DNA from: an uncultured Bacillota bacterium | GTDB taxonomy: Bacteria > Bacillota > Dehalobacteriia > UBA7702 | Assembly: GCA_902796855.1 (NCBI GenBank) | Contig: CADBQN010000004.1 | Span: 1-37,576 of the forward strand | Direction of reading: 5' to 3' | Length of the DNA stretch: 37,576 nt | Part shown: positions 1-8,909 of the stretch, in pieces | How positions within the stretch are numbered: position 1 is the stretch's first letter | Layout of the letters: every line of letters begins with the position of its first letter | The notes under the pieces: generated by a model | Databases searched by the model: none | The model's input: the letters and a program-made list of their open reading frames with translations, nothing else | Told to the model about the DNA's origin: nothing | Position numbers and translations under genes: made by a program

Positions 1-44
1 ATTCTAACAAAGGAGATTGCTTTTTGCTAAAGCTTTTTTATCCT

Positions 45-61
45 CACCAGCTCCGCTGGTG
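45..61. repeat. short inverted repeat at window start
   Basis: The arms CACCAGC (45-51) and GCTGGTG (55-61) form a 7-bp hairpin with a 3-nt loop. It lies beyond the mtbC terminator, in sequence with no gene. It resembles in form the first hairpin at the right end of the window, but with only a few matching bases. It could be a remnant of a small insertion element or a terminator of a gene lying outside the window. Confidence 0.35.
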
Positions 62-83
62 GTTATATATCGCTTAAGCTGGA

Positions 84-118
84 CAAAAAAAGCCTTTCCC
101 CGAAAAACGGGGAAAGGC
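84..118 (-). terminator. intrinsic terminator of mtbBC
   Basis: A perfect 11-bp stem (92-102 with 108-118) around a 5-nt A/T loop is followed, reading the minus strand, by a run of seven T (85-91). It lies about 30 nt past the mtbC stop codon, so mtbB-mtbC form a transcription unit that ends here, without mtbA or a reactivase gene attached. Confidence 0.9.
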
Positions 119-149
119 AGAACCCGCGGAGAACATCGGCAGACGTTTT

Positions 150-797
150 TTACTGCGTCAGCAGTTCCAGCACTCTGTCGACGGCTTCGGCGGCGTCTTC
201 GGCATAGGACGTGGCGCCGATCCGCTTGGCCCAGCGCTTCGTCACCGGCGCGCCGCCGACCATCGTTTTATACTTTTCGCGGATGCCGCGGTTCTTTAAT
301 TCTTCTTCCAGATTTTTCTGCTGCACCATCGTCGTTGTCAGCAGCGCGGAGGTGCCGATGATATCGGCGCTGTTCGCTTCGGCCTCATCGACGATGGTCT
401 TTACCGGCACGTCGCGGCCGAGGTCGATGACGTTGATGCCCTGAGTCCTCAGGAGGGATACGACGATCCCCTTGCCGATATCGTGAACGTCTCCCTCCAC
501 GGTGGCCAGCACCATCGTGCCTTTGACGGCGCTCTCGCTCCCGTCGGCGGAGAGCTCGTCGATGTAGGCGCTCATATCCTTCATGATATCCGCCGCCATG
601 ATCAGCTCCGGCAGGAACAGCTCCCCGCGGCCAAAGCCGTCGCCGACCTCGCGGATGCCGGCGCTGAATCCCTCGGACAGCAGTTCGATCAAGTTCATAC
701 CTTCTTTCTGCGCTTTTCGCACCGTTTCTTTTCCCGCTTCGGCGTCGCATTGTTTAATCGCGGAAATCGCGTCTTTGATCAAAGCTTCTTTACTCAT
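150..797 (-). CDS. mtbC: dimethylamine corrinoid protein MtbC
   Basis: This 215-residue protein is a methyltransferase-associated corrinoid protein. It carries the methyl group on Co(I)/Co(III)-cobamide between a methylamine:corrinoid methyltransferase and a downstream acceptor enzyme. The N-terminal helical cap (about 1-90) is followed by a B12-binding Rossmann domain with the DxHxxG signature GDVHDIG (His105 is the predicted lower cobalt ligand), then an SxL-type loop (TSALLTT) and a GG motif (VGGAPVT). The length matches MtbC/MttC/MtmC family members, which are about 210-220 residues. The ATG at 797 follows an AGGAG ribosome binding site and lies 36 nt after the mtbB stop, so the two are co-transcribed. 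Pairing with mtbB makes MtbC the best name; sequence alone does not fully exclude MttC or another methyl-donor specificity. It is cytoplasmic. Confidence 0.87.
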   Translation of the reverse strand: MSKEALIKDAISAIKQCDAEAGKETVRKAQKEGMNLIELLSEGFSAGIREVGDGFGRGELFLPELIMAADIMKDMSAYIDELSADGSESAVKGTMVLATVEGDVHDIGKGIVVSLLRTQGINVIDLGRDVPVKTIVDEAEANSADIIGTSALLTTTMVQQKNLEEELKNRGIREKYKTMVGGAPVTKRWAKRIGATSYAEDAAEAVDRVLELLTQ

Positions 798-833
798 TTT
801 CTCATCTCCTAAATCAATGTTTTCCGCACTTCC

Positions 834-2225
834 TCAAAGGGAAGCCCAATTTCTGAACTTCGAAACGGAGTTAATTTCAATATCGAGAAGTTCGGCGATC
901 CGCGCCTTGGCCAGCAGCGCTACGGCCGATTCGGGCCGGGCGTTGGTTTCGCCGATGTTCAGTTCGTTGCGGATATCCCGCATCACGGAAGAATCGTGGA
1001 GATCTTCCAGACTGATTTTCAGCCGATCCGCCACGTATCGCTTCGCGTCGTCAATTTTCAGTTTCTTCGCCATCTGCGCCCGGGCGACCAGATCTCCGGC
1101 CGTCCGAATACCGCTCATGCCGGCGGAAACTTCGTGGTTGATGGGCATTCCGTAGCAGTCGCCGACGCCGATCTACAAGCCGTCGGCGTGGGCAATTTCC
1201 ACCAGGGCTTTATCGGCCCGGGAGGCGGCGTCCAGAGGGACGGAATCCGTCAGCGGCATGGCGCAGACGCCCATGCCGACATTGGGATGAATCGGGATAT
1301 CACTCACTTCGGCACAGGCCTTGATGAAGGTGACGACCCGGGCGATGTTCCAGGGGAAGGACATGCTGCTGTTGGTGTTCACGGTGGGGCCAAAGATATC
1401 GACGCCGGCCTTTTCCGCAACTTTTACCTGCTCATGGGGGTAGAGCCCGGCCAGGCGCTGTCCCTCAAATTCCAGCTCACCGTGCATGCCCAGATAGAAC
1501 TCACCGGCCATACCCGCTTCCACCGGAAAATCAGGATGCATTTCCTTGATTTTTTTCACGGCCTTAAAGGCGGCGAGGGCGTCGGCGTCGCCGGAAGCCC
1601 CGACGGTATCCAGATTGATGCCGTCCGCTCCGGCCTCATACATCCGGTGAGCGACGGTGACAATGTCTTTTACGGCGTGTTCCACGGCGATTTCCTGAGC
1701 TTCCCGGGCTTCGTCGATCTTCCCGGCGGGGAGGAGCTCCGCCCAGTTGCCGACGGGGCCGTCGGGTTTGGTGTAGAGCCCCAAATTGGGCATGGCGCCG
1801 TAAAACACGGGGATGATCGTATTGAGCTGAGCGTGGTGCATGGCACAGACCTCATCGTGGATGATGGGTTTGATGGGTTTAAAGCTGTAGTCGATGTGGG
1901 CCAGCTCCGCCGTGTCCATGCAGAGGATTTTTTCGTCGATCATCAGCGCCGTCGTGCGGTCGATGGAAACGCCGCAGCGGGTGGAGACTTTGAGCGTCCC
2001 CTCGTCGTTGGTCACGACGACTTCCTTCCCCGGGTCCACGGTGACAAATTTCTGCGGCATGGTGCAGATTTCCAAAAGATACTCCCGCTCGTCCGCGGCG
2101 AGGGGCGGGATTTTTCCGCGCTCCGCGGCGTCTTCCGTCCCCAAATCAATTTCCTCGCGGATCTCAGCGGCGGTCATGGTGTCGCCGTAGCCGTCGCCAT
2201 AGCGAATAAAGTATTTCTCTGCCAT
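834..2225 (-). CDS. mtbB: dimethylamine:corrinoid methyltransferase MtbB with in-frame amber (pyrrolysine) codon
   Basis: It transfers a methyl group from dimethylamine to the corrinoid protein MtbC. The frame opens with ATG at 2225 behind a strong GAGGAGGT site 6 nt away. It reaches TAG at 1173-1175 (codon 351) and continues in the same frame for 112 sense codons to TGA at 834. The total is 463 residues, close to the archaeal MtbB length of about 467. The sequence around the amber, ADGL-TAG-IGVGDCYGMP, continues into SAGMSGIRTAGDLVARAQ, as expected for this family, where pyrrolysine sits at about residue 356 in Methanosarcina. A conventional annotation would report a 350-residue protein plus a separate 104-residue fragment. 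The gene is followed by mtbC and preceded by a MerR regulator. The known family (MtbB) and the codon position are established knowledge. Decoding as pyrrolysine here is inferred, since no pyl genes are in view. Confidence 0.93.
1173..1175 (-). other. in-frame UAG, predicted pyrrolysine codon
   Basis: The codon TAG on the minus strand interrupts mtbB at codon 351. The flanking codons on both sides encode conserved methyltransferase sequence in one frame, and no other stop occurs in the 464 codons. The TAG matches the active-site pyrrolysine of MtbB in place and context. No ribosomal SECIS-like element was needed for this reading, and I could not recognise a clear PYLIS stem by eye. Confidence 0.9.
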
Positions 2226-2382
2226 GGTAATACCTCCTCATCAAAAAATCTCATACGTGTTCCTGAAATCTCTTTTCTCTTTTTTCTTTGCGGTTTTTAC
2301 TGCCGCAGTGTCTCCGCGGGCGCTTCGAACAGCGGAACGTGATTTCTCTTTTGATTCCTGTCAAGGCCCTTTTATCATATAA

Positions 2383-2399
2383 AAAATATCTGATATTTT
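2383..2399. promoter_or_regulatory. AT-rich palindrome upstream of mtbB
   Basis: AAAATATC (2383-2390) and GATATTTT (2392-2399) form a perfect 8+8 bp palindrome around a single T. It lies 158 nt upstream of the mtbB start in a 317-nt gap (2226-2542) between mtbB and the MerR gene that otherwise holds only the merR terminator and the mtbB leader. A TTGACA on the minus strand at 2359-2364 lacks a convincing -10 at the usual distance. The palindrome could be an operator or a weak terminator. Confidence 0.4.
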
Positions 2400-2485
2400 A
2401 TTAAAGCGTACCACAGCGGAAAAGATAAATGCTTGTAATTTCTTTTGAATCTTTTTGCGAATTCTTCACGCCAACGGAAAACGAC

Positions 2486-2517
2486 AAAAAAGAAACGCGG
2501 AACCGTAACGGTTTCGC
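2486..2517 (-). terminator. intrinsic terminator of the merR gene
   Basis: The arms 2497-2505 and 2509-2517 pair with one mismatch around a 3-nt loop. On the minus strand a T-rich run follows (A tract at 2486-2491 on the plus strand). It lies 26 nt past the merR stop and separates that gene from mtbB. Confidence 0.7.
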
Positions 2518-2542
2518 GCTCAAAGATACTTTATCTTCAGTT

Positions 2543-3331
2543 TTAACAGCGGTTTCCTTCTCCCTTCGGCGTCAAAAAGACTTCGTAATAGCGGACAGGG
2601 TGCTCCCAATCGCCGGTGGAGAGGATATACGACACGTAGCAGGGAAATTCCACATCAAAGCCGTGCTCCGCGGCGCGGGAGCGGGCGAGTGACGCGGCGG
2701 CCTCGTTATCGAAATCCCCGGGGACGCGGACGGTGACGGCGACGGTCTCAAAGGAAGGGATCAAATCGCACTCAAGGGAGCGGTCCTCCGGCGCGACGCA
2801 GCCGATGTCCTCGTCGTAGATCATGCAGACGCTCAGCGACGGCCAGCCGCGGCTGTCGCTCTCGCCGCCGCGGAGGGAAAAGGGATTCGCCACCGTGAAG
2901 GTGCTGCGCTGCCGGTCGTAAAAGGAATCGATGCGGAAGAGATGGAGGTCGCCGCTTTCCACCCGGCGCGGCGGCTGATCCCAGCGCGCCGCCTTTTCCA
3001 GCATCCGCTTATAGTAGCGCCAAAAACCGAGGCGGCGGGTTTCCTTCTCGATCCGCGCCATCGTCTCCCGTTCCTGGCCGCGCACCATCTCGTTGATGCT
3101 CTCAAGGCTGTCGGAGTGTTTGAGGCGGTAGATATCGCTGACGCTCATATCGAGGCTGCGGTGGTAGCTGATGCTCCACAGCTTATAGACATCGTCGTCG
3201 GTGAAAGTCCGATAGCCGTTCTCCTCGTTCTTCGACACGGAAAAGAGGCCCTTGCGCTCGTAAAAGCGAATGGCCGAGGAGGAGATCCCCAATTTCTGCG
3301 CGACTTCCTTGATCTTATACGTTTCCGACAT
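2543..3331 (-). CDS. MerR-family transcriptional regulator with C-terminal effector-binding domain
   Basis: The N-terminal winged helix-turn-helix (about residues 1-75) has the MerR features KIKEVAQKLGISSSAIRFYE and the NGYRTFTDDDV wing. It is followed by a dimerisation helix with many charged residues (to about 125). The remaining 135 residues look like a GyrI/SOUL-type small-molecule-binding domain. There is no cysteine cluster typical of metal sensors, so a drug- or metabolite-responsive activator of the TipA/BmrR kind is more likely. The ATG at 3331 has GGGGG 7 nt upstream; a GTG one codon earlier is possible. It follows the Gdx exporter by 24 nt in the same direction, so it may be co-transcribed with it and control it. 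It also lies directly upstream of mtbB, which it could regulate; the sequence does not decide between these. Confidence 0.82.
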   Translation of the reverse strand: MSETYKIKEVAQKLGISSSAIRFYERKGLFSVSKNEENGYRTFTDDDVYKLWSISYHRSLDMSVSDIYRLKHSDSLESINEMVRGQERETMARIEKETRRLGFWRYYKRMLEKAARWDQPPRRVESGDLHLFRIDSFYDRQRSTFTVANPFSLRGGESDSRGWPSLSVCMIYDEDIGCVAPEDRSLECDLIPSFETVAVTVRVPGDFDNEAAASLARSRAAEHGFDVEFPCYVSYILSTGDWEHPVRYYEVFLTPKGEGNRC

Positions 3332-3355
3332 CACATTTCCCCCGTTTTTTCGCCG

Positions 3356-3685
3356 TCACTGGCCCGTCAGGTTGAGGCCGATGATCCCGGCAATGATGAA
3401 AAAGAGAAACACCAGCCGCAGGACGCTGACGGGCTCATGATAGACGAGGATCCCCAGCACCACGGCGCCGACGGCGCCGATGCCGGTCCAGACGGCGTAG
3501 GCCGTGCCCACCGGCAGCACTTTGGCGGCGGTTTCGATCAGATAGACGCTCCCCGCCATACAGGCGAGATTGAGGACGGAGGGCCAAAGCCGGGTAAAGC
3601 CCTCGGTGAGCTTCATCGTCCCCGCCCAGGCGACCTCAAAACAGGAGGCCGTGAACAGCAAAATCCAGGCCACAGTGGTACTCAT
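3356..3685 (-). CDS. gdx: SMR-family exporter, Gdx (SugE) subtype
   Basis: This is a 109-residue membrane protein with four transmembrane helices, of the small multidrug resistance family, which work as dual-topology dimers. The essential acidic residue of helix 1 is present (SCFEVAWA, Glu17). The helix 3 signature LPVGTAYAVWTGIGAVGAV and the GFTRLWPS segment are typical of the Gdx/SugE guanidinium/H+ exporters rather than EmrE/QacE drug exporters. No guanidine riboswitch was seen in the 49 nt before the gene, which sits just behind smpB. A MerR regulator follows 24 nt later, so regulation by that protein instead of an RNA is plausible. The subtype assignment is from sequence motifs; substrate is inferred. 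Confidence 0.88.
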   Translation of the reverse strand: MSTTVAWILLFTASCFEVAWAGTMKLTEGFTRLWPSVLNLACMAGSVYLIETAAKVLPVGTAYAVWTGIGAVGAVVLGILVYHEPVSVLRLVFLFFIIAGIIGLNLTGQ

Positions 3686-3734
3686 TTGTTTTTTCGCTTC
3701 CCTTCACTGTGAAATAGGCCTTTTAAAGACCTTT

Positions 3735-4214
3735 TTAATGATAAAAGTCCTTCACCGCCCGGTCAATGCGGCGGTCAGCGTCCTTTTTCGCCATGGCGTC
3801 CCGCTTGTCGTAGAGCTTTTTCCCTTTGGCCAGGGCCAGCTCCACTTTGGCGATGCCCCTGGTGAAATAGACCCGCAGCGGGATCAGCGTCAGCCCTTTT
3901 TCCTTGATGGCGCTGTGGAGCTTGCGGATCTCCTTTTTGTGGAGAAGGAGTTTCCGCTCGCGCTTCGGGTCGGGGTTGAAGCGGTTGCCGAAGTCATAGG
4001 GGCTGATGTGCATCTCACAGAGAAGGCACTCGCCGTTTTCGATCCGGGCGTAGGCGTCGTTGATGTTGGCCTTCGCCTGGCGCAGCGACTTCACCTCGGT
4101 ACCGGTGAGGGCGATGCCGGCCTCGTAGGTCTCGAGAATCTCATATTCATGACGGGCCCGGCGGTTCGTCGCCACGGCGCGCGCGCCGGTCTTTTCCGTT
4201 TTTTTCTTAGCCAT
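3735..4214 (-). CDS. smpB: SsrA-binding protein SmpB
   Basis: SmpB delivers tmRNA to stalled ribosomes in trans-translation. The 159-residue sequence has the family core ([21 protein letters not shown], then [19 protein letters not shown]) and the conserved [21 protein letters not shown] block, and ends with the basic tail [19 protein letters not shown]. The ATG at 4214 is preferred over ATG at 4220 because the AAGGAGGA site ends 6 nt before it; the 4220 ATG overlaps the rnr stop but is too close to the site. The gene follows rnr, the standard arrangement, where RNase R degrades mRNA released by tmRNA. No ssrA gene was seen nearby. Confidence 0.95.
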   Translation of the reverse strand: MAKKKTEKTGARAVATNRRARHEYEILETYEAGIALTGTEVKSLRQAKANINDAYARIENGECLLCEMHISPYDFGNRFNPDPKRERKLLLHKKEIRKLHSAIKEKGLTLIPLRVYFTRGIAKVELALAKGKKLYDKRDAMAKKDADRRIDRAVKDFYH

Positions 4215-4216
4215 GT

Positions 4217-6367
4217 TCATTCCTCCTTCGCGGTTTGATCGCGGAATCCGAGAAACGTAAAATCGATGAGCCGCTCGTCGACGTTGACGCGGCTGACGGC
4301 GACGCGGACGGCGTCGCCCAGGCGATAGCAGACGCGGCTCTTTTTCGCCAGCAGCGTTTTGGTATGGTGATGGTACTCGTACTCGTCCATTTCCAGGTCG
4401 GAAACGTGGACGAGGCCGTTCACCGTGTTTTCCAGCTCCACAAAGAAGCCGTAAGAGGCGACGCCGGAGATGACGCCGTCAAATTCCTCGTCGATCCGGG
4501 AGGCCATATACAGGGCCATTTTCGCCTCAAGGGCTTCCCGCTCGGCGTCCTCGGCGGTTCGCTCGGCGCCGCTGCTCTGAACGGCGGCGTCGCCGAGACG
4601 GCGCGCGAGGCGGCCGCCGTCGTCGTCAAAGGAACCGCGCTCCATGGCCAGCGCCGCTTTGACGACGCGGTGCACGCAGAGGTCGGGATAGCGGCGGATC
4701 GGCGAAGTGAAGTGGCAATAGCACTTTGAGGCCAGGCCGAAATGGCCGCGGTTCTCCGTGGTATAGACGGCGTGGCTCATCGTCCGCAGCGTCATCATTT
4801 CCAGCAGGCCCTGTTCCGGGCGGCCTTCGATCTTCGCCAGCAGCTTCTGGAAGTGGGCGGGGCGAACGTCGTCGCTCCGGCGGCTCAGCGTGTAGCCAAA
4901 GGGCGCGATGAGCGCCGCCAGCTCCAGCGTCTTTTCATCCTCGGGGCGGTCGTGGACGCGGTAGATCAAAGGGATATCCCTGTAAAAGCAGTGGGCGGCG
5001 ACGGTCTCGTTGGCGGCGATCATACACTCCTCGATGATCCCCTCGGCCCGGTCCTGGCGGCGGCGGACGATGTCCACCGTCTCACCGTTTTCGTCGAGAA
5101 CGGCTTTGGCCTCGGCAAAATGGAAGGTAAGGGCGCCGCGCCGCTCCCTTCTTTTGTTCAGGGCTTCCCGGAGGCGGTCAAAATCGAAGAGCAGACCGCG
5201 GATATCGGCAAACCGCTCCGACAGAGTTTCGTCACCGCGGAGCACGGCGTTGACGTCGTCATAGGTCATGCGGTAAGCGGAACGGATCACCGACTCAAAG
5301 AGCCTGTGGCGCAGGACGCGGCCTTTTTCGTCGATCTCCATCTCACAGCTGAGGGTCAGACGGTCCACGCCGGGGTGAAGACTGCAAATGCCGTTGGACA
5401 GCGCCGGCGGCAGCATCGGCAGCACCCGGTCGGGGAAATAGACGCTGGTGCCCCGCCGGTAGGCCTCTTTATCCAGGGCGGAGCCGGCGGTCACGTAGTG
5501 GCTGACGTCGGCGATGTGCACGCCGAGAAGAAAGTGACCGTTGGCGGCGATTTCCAAAGAAACGGCGTCGTCGAGATCGCGGGCGTCGGCGCCGTCGATG
5601 GTCATCAGCAGCCGCTCTCTGAGGTCGACCCGACCTTTGAGATCCTCTTCCGCCGGTTCGGCGCAGAGGGCGGCGGCGCGGAGGACTTTCTCCGGGAATT
5701 CCTCCCGCAGCTGGTATTTGCGGATCACCGTCTCCATGTCGGTGCCCGGCTGGTTCCTGCGGCCGATCACCTCTTTGACGGTACCTTTCAGCGGCGCGTT
5801 CCCCTCGGGCCAGGACGTCACCCTGACGACGACCACGTCGCCGTCGTCAGCGCCGCCGGAGCGGCTTTTCGCCACGGCGACCTCGCGGAAGACACGCTTA
5901 TCCTCGGGAGTGACGACGCCGCCGCCGTTTTCCCGGCGGAAAACGCCGATGATCTCCCCGTTGGCCCGGTTCAGGATCCGGACGACCTCCCCTTCGTCCT
6001 TGCCGTTGACAAAGCGCTGTTCCTGAACGACCCGGGCCAGCACCCGGTCGTTGTGGAGAGCGCCGCGGAGCCCGTCGGCGGGGAGGAAGATATCCCCCCG
6101 GTTCTTCTCGTCGGGGATGAGAAAGGCGTAGCCGCCGCTTTTGCCCTCCACTCTGCCGGAGACGAGGCCCATGTGACGGCAGAGACCGTACCGCTTTTTG
6201 CGGCTGAGAACGACGGAGCCGTCGAGCTCCATGTCGCGGAGCGTCCGGAAAAAGGCGGGGAGCTCCCCTTCGGCCACGTCCATGGCGGCGGCGAGATCCT
6301 CGGCGCGCAGCGGCTGGTAGTCCTTTTGATCCATATATTCAAGAATGTCCCGTCGCAGTTCTCTCAC
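4217..6367 (-). CDS. rnr: ribonuclease R
   Basis: RNase R is a 3'-5' processive exoribonuclease that also degrades structured RNA. The 716-residue protein carries an N-terminal winged-helix region (about 1-60), cold-shock-like domains (about 65-200), the RNB catalytic domain and a C-terminal S1 domain (from about residue 624, [16 protein letters not shown]). The metal-binding aspartates lie in [17 protein letters not shown] near residue 255-270. The protein is somewhat short of the E. coli enzyme but typical of Bacillota. The start is GTG at 6367, immediately after the thiI stop, with only a weak GGAAG site, suggesting translational coupling. It is followed by smpB with an overlap of stop and start in the leader (4217-4219). 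Confidence 0.95.
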   Translation of the reverse strand: MRELRRDILEYMDQKDYQPLRAEDLAAAMDVAEGELPAFFRTLRDMELDGSVVLSRKKRYGLCRHMGLVSGRVEGKSGGYAFLIPDEKNRGDIFLPADGLRGALHNDRVLARVVQEQRFVNGKDEGEVVRILNRANGEIIGVFRRENGGGVVTPEDKRVFREVAVAKSRSGGADDGDVVVVRVTSWPEGNAPLKGTVKEVIGRRNQPGTDMETVIRKYQLREEFPEKVLRAAALCAEPAEEDLKGRVDLRERLLMTIDGADARDLDDAVSLEIAANGHFLLGVHIADVSHYVTAGSALDKEAYRRGTSVYFPDRVLPMLPPALSNGICSLHPGVDRLTLSCEMEIDEKGRVLRHRLFESVIRSAYRMTYDDVNAVLRGDETLSERFADIRGLLFDFDRLREALNKRRERRGALTFHFAEAKAVLDENGETVDIVRRRQDRAEGIIEECMIAANETVAAHCFYRDIPLIYRVHDRPEDEKTLELAALIAPFGYTLSRRSDDVRPAHFQKLLAKIEGRPEQGLLEMMTLRTMSHAVYTTENRGHFGLASKCYCHFTSPIRRYPDLCVHRVVKAALAMERGSFDDDGGRLARRLGDAAVQSSGAERTAEDAEREALEAKMALYMASRIDEEFDGVISGVASYGFFVELENTVNGLVHVSDLEMDEYEYHHHTKTLLAKKSRVCYRLGDAVRVAVSRVNVDERLIDFTFLGFRDQTAKEE

Positions 6368-7549
6368 TCAGACTTCCGTTTCCTTTCTGATATGAAGCAC
6401 GTAACTCTTCGCCAGCGCCTCGTCGATGAGGCCCTCCACGTCGAGGTTCTTTTCCATTTCCAGACAGTCTTCCAGTTTCGGGCGGATCTTGGGGTATTCC
6501 GGCAGGAAGATCGTGCAGCAGTCCTCATAGGGGCGGATGGAAATATCAAAAGTGCCGATCCGCTGGGCGACGGCGACGATCTCTTCCTTGTCAAAGCAGC
6601 AGAGGGGCCGCAGCACCGGCATGGAAATGGCCTCGTTGATGGCGTACATGCTCTCCACGGTCTGACTGGCGACCTGACCGACGGACTCCCCGGTGAAGAT
6701 GACCTTCGCCTTCCGTTCCTCGGCCACCCGCTGGGCGATGCGGTACATAAAGCGGCGCATCATCGTGATGGTATATTCCTCCCGGCATTTTTCCCGGATG
6801 ACCATCTGGATATCGGTAAAGTGGATGACATGGAGTTTGACGCCGGCGTTGGCGTATTTCGACAGCACCTCGGCGAGATCCACCACCTTTTCCTTGGCGC
6901 GCTCGCTGGTATAGGGGAAAGAATGGAAATGGATCATTTCCACCTTGACGCCGCGCTTCATCGCCAGATAAGCGGCGACGGGGCTGTCGATGCCGCCGGA
7001 GAGCATGACCACGCCTTTGCCGCTGGTGCCCACCGGGAGCCCGCCGGCCATGGGGATCTTTTCCCCGTAGACGTAGACGCCTTCCCGGCGCACCTCGATA
7101 TCGACGCGGGCATCGGGACAGCGGACGTCGACCGTATATTCCTTCCCCATCCGGGGCAGGACCATCCCGCCGATGGTCTTGCTCAGCTCCGGCGACGTCA
7201 GCGGAAAGCTCTTGTCGCTGCGGCGGCTCTCGAATTTAAAGGTGCCGCCCCGCGGCAGAGAGGCGCGGAGCACCGCCTCGGCGGCGTCGGCAATGGCGGA
7301 GAGCTCACCGTCTCTGGCGCACTCGATGACGGGGCTGACGGAATAGAGGCCGAACACGTTCCGAAGTTTGGCCACCGTTTCCTCAAGGTCGTCATCGAGG
7401 CGTACCCACAGCCGCCCCCAGGTGCTCAGCACTTCTTTTCCCGGCAGGGCGCGGCGGATGTTGTCTTCCAGTCTGGAAATGAACTGGCCCTTGTTTTTGC
7501 CTTTTAAGCCCAGTTCACCGTAACGCAGTAACAGTAATTTATACATCAT
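6368..7549 (-). CDS. thiI: tRNA 4-thiouridine synthase ThiI (no rhodanese domain)
   Basis: ThiI adenylates tRNA U8 and forms s4U; in some organisms it also feeds sulfur to thiamine. The 393-residue protein has the N-terminal ferredoxin-like and THUMP region (about 1-170), then a PP-loop ATPase with VMLSGGIDSPVAAYLAM near residue 183. The C-terminal rhodanese domain of the E. coli enzyme is absent, as in Bacillus. That group uses a dedicated cysteine desulfurase, and the gene starts overlapping the stop of the nifS-type gene (7546-7549), which fits. The first ATG at 7549 is placed 6 nt after a GAGG site. Confidence 0.95.
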   Translation of the reverse strand: MMYKLLLLRYGELGLKGKNKGQFISRLEDNIRRALPGKEVLSTWGRLWVRLDDDLEETVAKLRNVFGLYSVSPVIECARDGELSAIADAAEAVLRASLPRGGTFKFESRRSDKSFPLTSPELSKTIGGMVLPRMGKEYTVDVRCPDARVDIEVRREGVYVYGEKIPMAGGLPVGTSGKGVVMLSGGIDSPVAAYLAMKRGVKVEMIHFHSFPYTSERAKEKVVDLAEVLSKYANAGVKLHVIHFTDIQMVIREKCREEYTITMMRRFMYRIAQRVAEERKAKVIFTGESVGQVASQTVESMYAINEAISMPVLRPLCCFDKEEIVAVAQRIGTFDISIRPYEDCCTIFLPEYPKIRPKLEDCLEMEKNLDVEGLIDEALAKSYVLHIRKETEV

Positions 7550-8700
7550 TTCTTTCCTCTCATCATTCGGATCATCGCCGCGCCTTCGGCGACGGCTTTG
7601 GCCACGGTCTCCATCTCTTCCGCCGCCGTCTCGTCACCAAAGCTGAAGCGCAGGGAAGCGTCGCGCTCCGCGGCGGCGAGGCCCATGGCGGTCAGCGTCT
7701 CGCTGGTCTGTTTGCCATTGTTGTGGCAGGCGGAGCCTTGGGAAACATAGATGCCCTTCCCCTCCAGAAAGTGAAGGAGCACCTCGCTTTTGACGCCGGG
7801 GAACCGCAGGTTCAGGATGTGGGCGGCGGTATCGCCGCCGCCGTTCACGCGAAAATCGACGCCTTCCCGCTCCAGCGCGGTGAGGAGCGCTTCCCTGACC
7901 CGGGCGATTTTTTCGTTCTTTTCTTCTCTGTTCTCAAGTTTCTTTTTCGCCGCCAGGCCGAGGCCGCCGATGAAGGCGAAATTCTCCGTTCCGGCCCGAA
8001 GGCCCCGCTCCTGACCGCCGCCGTAGATCAGCGGCGGCAGACGCAGCCCCGCCCGGACATAGAGGGCGCCGACGCCTTTGGGAGCGCCGATCTTGTGGCC
8101 GCTGAGGGAAAAGGTGTCGACGCCGGTCTTTTTCAGATCAATGGGGATCCGGCCGTAACCCTGGACACCGTCGACGTGAAAAACGCAGTCGGGGTTGGCC
8201 CCGTGGACGATGTCGGCGATCTCTTTCAGCGGAAAGACGGTGCCGACCTCGTTGTTGACCATCATCACGGCGCAGAGCTGGGTATCGGGACGCGCCGCCG
8301 CCCGCAGCGCTTCCAGATCGAGGCGGCCCGCTTTGTCGACGCCGATCCGCGTCACCTCAAAGCCGTGCTCCCGCTCTAAATAGTCCATGACCCGCAGGAC
8401 CGAGGGATGTTCCACAGCGCTGCAGATCAGGCGGCGTCCGCGCCGGCGGCGGCTTTCGGCGACGCCGCGGAGGACGGTGTTGTTCCCCTCGGAGCCGCAG
8501 GAGGTAAAATAGATTTCCTCCTCGGCGGCGCCGAGACTCCCGGCGATGATCCGCCGGGCCGTCCGCATGATCTTTTCCGAGGCGATGCCGAGATCGTAGA
8601 GGGACGAGGGATTGCCGAAGCCTTTTTTCATTGTGTCACAGATAAACGCCAGCACGTCCCCGTCCACGGGGGTGGTGGCGGAATGATCGAGATAAATCAT
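7546..8700 (-). CDS. cysteine desulfurase (NifS/IscS family), partner of ThiI
   Basis: This is a PLP-dependent class V aminotransferase-fold enzyme that removes sulfur from cysteine and passes the persulfide on. The 384-residue sequence shows the start YLDHSATTPVD, the histidine of SAVEHPSVL, the aspartate in HVDGVQGYG, the PLP lysine in SLSGHKIGAPKG (about residue 204) and the persulfide-forming cysteine in SQGSACHNNGKQTS (near residue 323). The position just before thiI, with overlapping ends, indicates a dedicated sulfur donor for tRNA s4U like B. subtilis NifZ; IscS-type Fe-S cluster assembly is possible but iscU is not adjacent. An ATG at 8700 starts it; a TATAAT on the minus strand lies about 70 nt upstream. 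Confidence 0.92.
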   Translation of the reverse strand: MIYLDHSATTPVDGDVLAFICDTMKKGFGNPSSLYDLGIASEKIMRTARRIIAGSLGAAEEEIYFTSCGSEGNNTVLRGVAESRRRRGRRLICSAVEHPSVLRVMDYLEREHGFEVTRIGVDKAGRLDLEALRAAARPDTQLCAVMMVNNEVGTVFPLKEIADIVHGANPDCVFHVDGVQGYGRIPIDLKKTGVDTFSLSGHKIGAPKGVGALYVRAGLRLPPLIYGGGQERGLRAGTENFAFIGGLGLAAKKKLENREEKNEKIARVREALLTALEREGVDFRVNGGGDTAAHILNLRFPGVKSEVLLHFLEGKGIYVSQGSACHNNGKQTSETLTAMGLAAAERDASLRFSFGDETAAEEMETVAKAVAEGAAMIRMMRGKK

Positions 8701-8773
8701 GGTTCGCTCCTTTGGGAAGGCGGACGAAGAAAATCCTCCCCGGTCACAGTCATATCCTTTTTCTCCATTATGG

Positions 8774-8779
8774 ATTATA
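8774..8779 (-). promoter_or_regulatory. -10 element before the nifS-thiI-rnr-smpB unit
   Basis: TATAAT is read on the minus strand about 70 nt upstream of the nifS-type start, inside the 209-nt gap downstream of ctpA. The -35 region is T-rich with no clear TTGACA. The genes nifS, thiI, rnr and smpB are packed with almost no gaps behind it, so it may drive all of them. Confidence 0.5.
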
Positions 8780-8821
8780 TCACAAATGAACGGCGGAAAA
8801 AAGCCCCCGGGAAAACAAAGC

Positions 8822-8854
8822 GGTCTGAAAACCGGTTCTCCCGATTTTCAGACC
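8822..8854 (-). terminator. bidirectional terminator-like hairpin after ctpA
   Basis: The arms 8822-8831 (GGTCTGAAAA) and 8845-8854 pair perfectly, with further partial pairing inside. T-rich sequence follows in both directions. It sits 55 nt past the ctpA stop. Confidence 0.7.
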
Positions 8855-8909
8855 TTCTTTTTCGTTTTCGCGGCCCGGAAAAGCGTCCAAGCGATCGGCG
8901 CGTCCCCGG

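Noticed and set aside
834-2225. mtbB as a pseudogene broken by a nonsense mutation
   Set aside because: Only one stop, at the known pyrrolysine position, with an intact frame and conserved sequence after it.
996-2342. plus-strand 448-codon frame opposite mtbB
   Set aside because: It is the antisense of mtbB with no domain match.
3686-3734. guanidine riboswitch before the Gdx gene
   Set aside because: The gap is only 49 nt and lacks the conserved ACGR-type motifs of these elements.
4742-7507. long plus-strand open frame opposite rnr and thiI
   Set aside because: Antisense shadow of two clear genes with intact family motifs.
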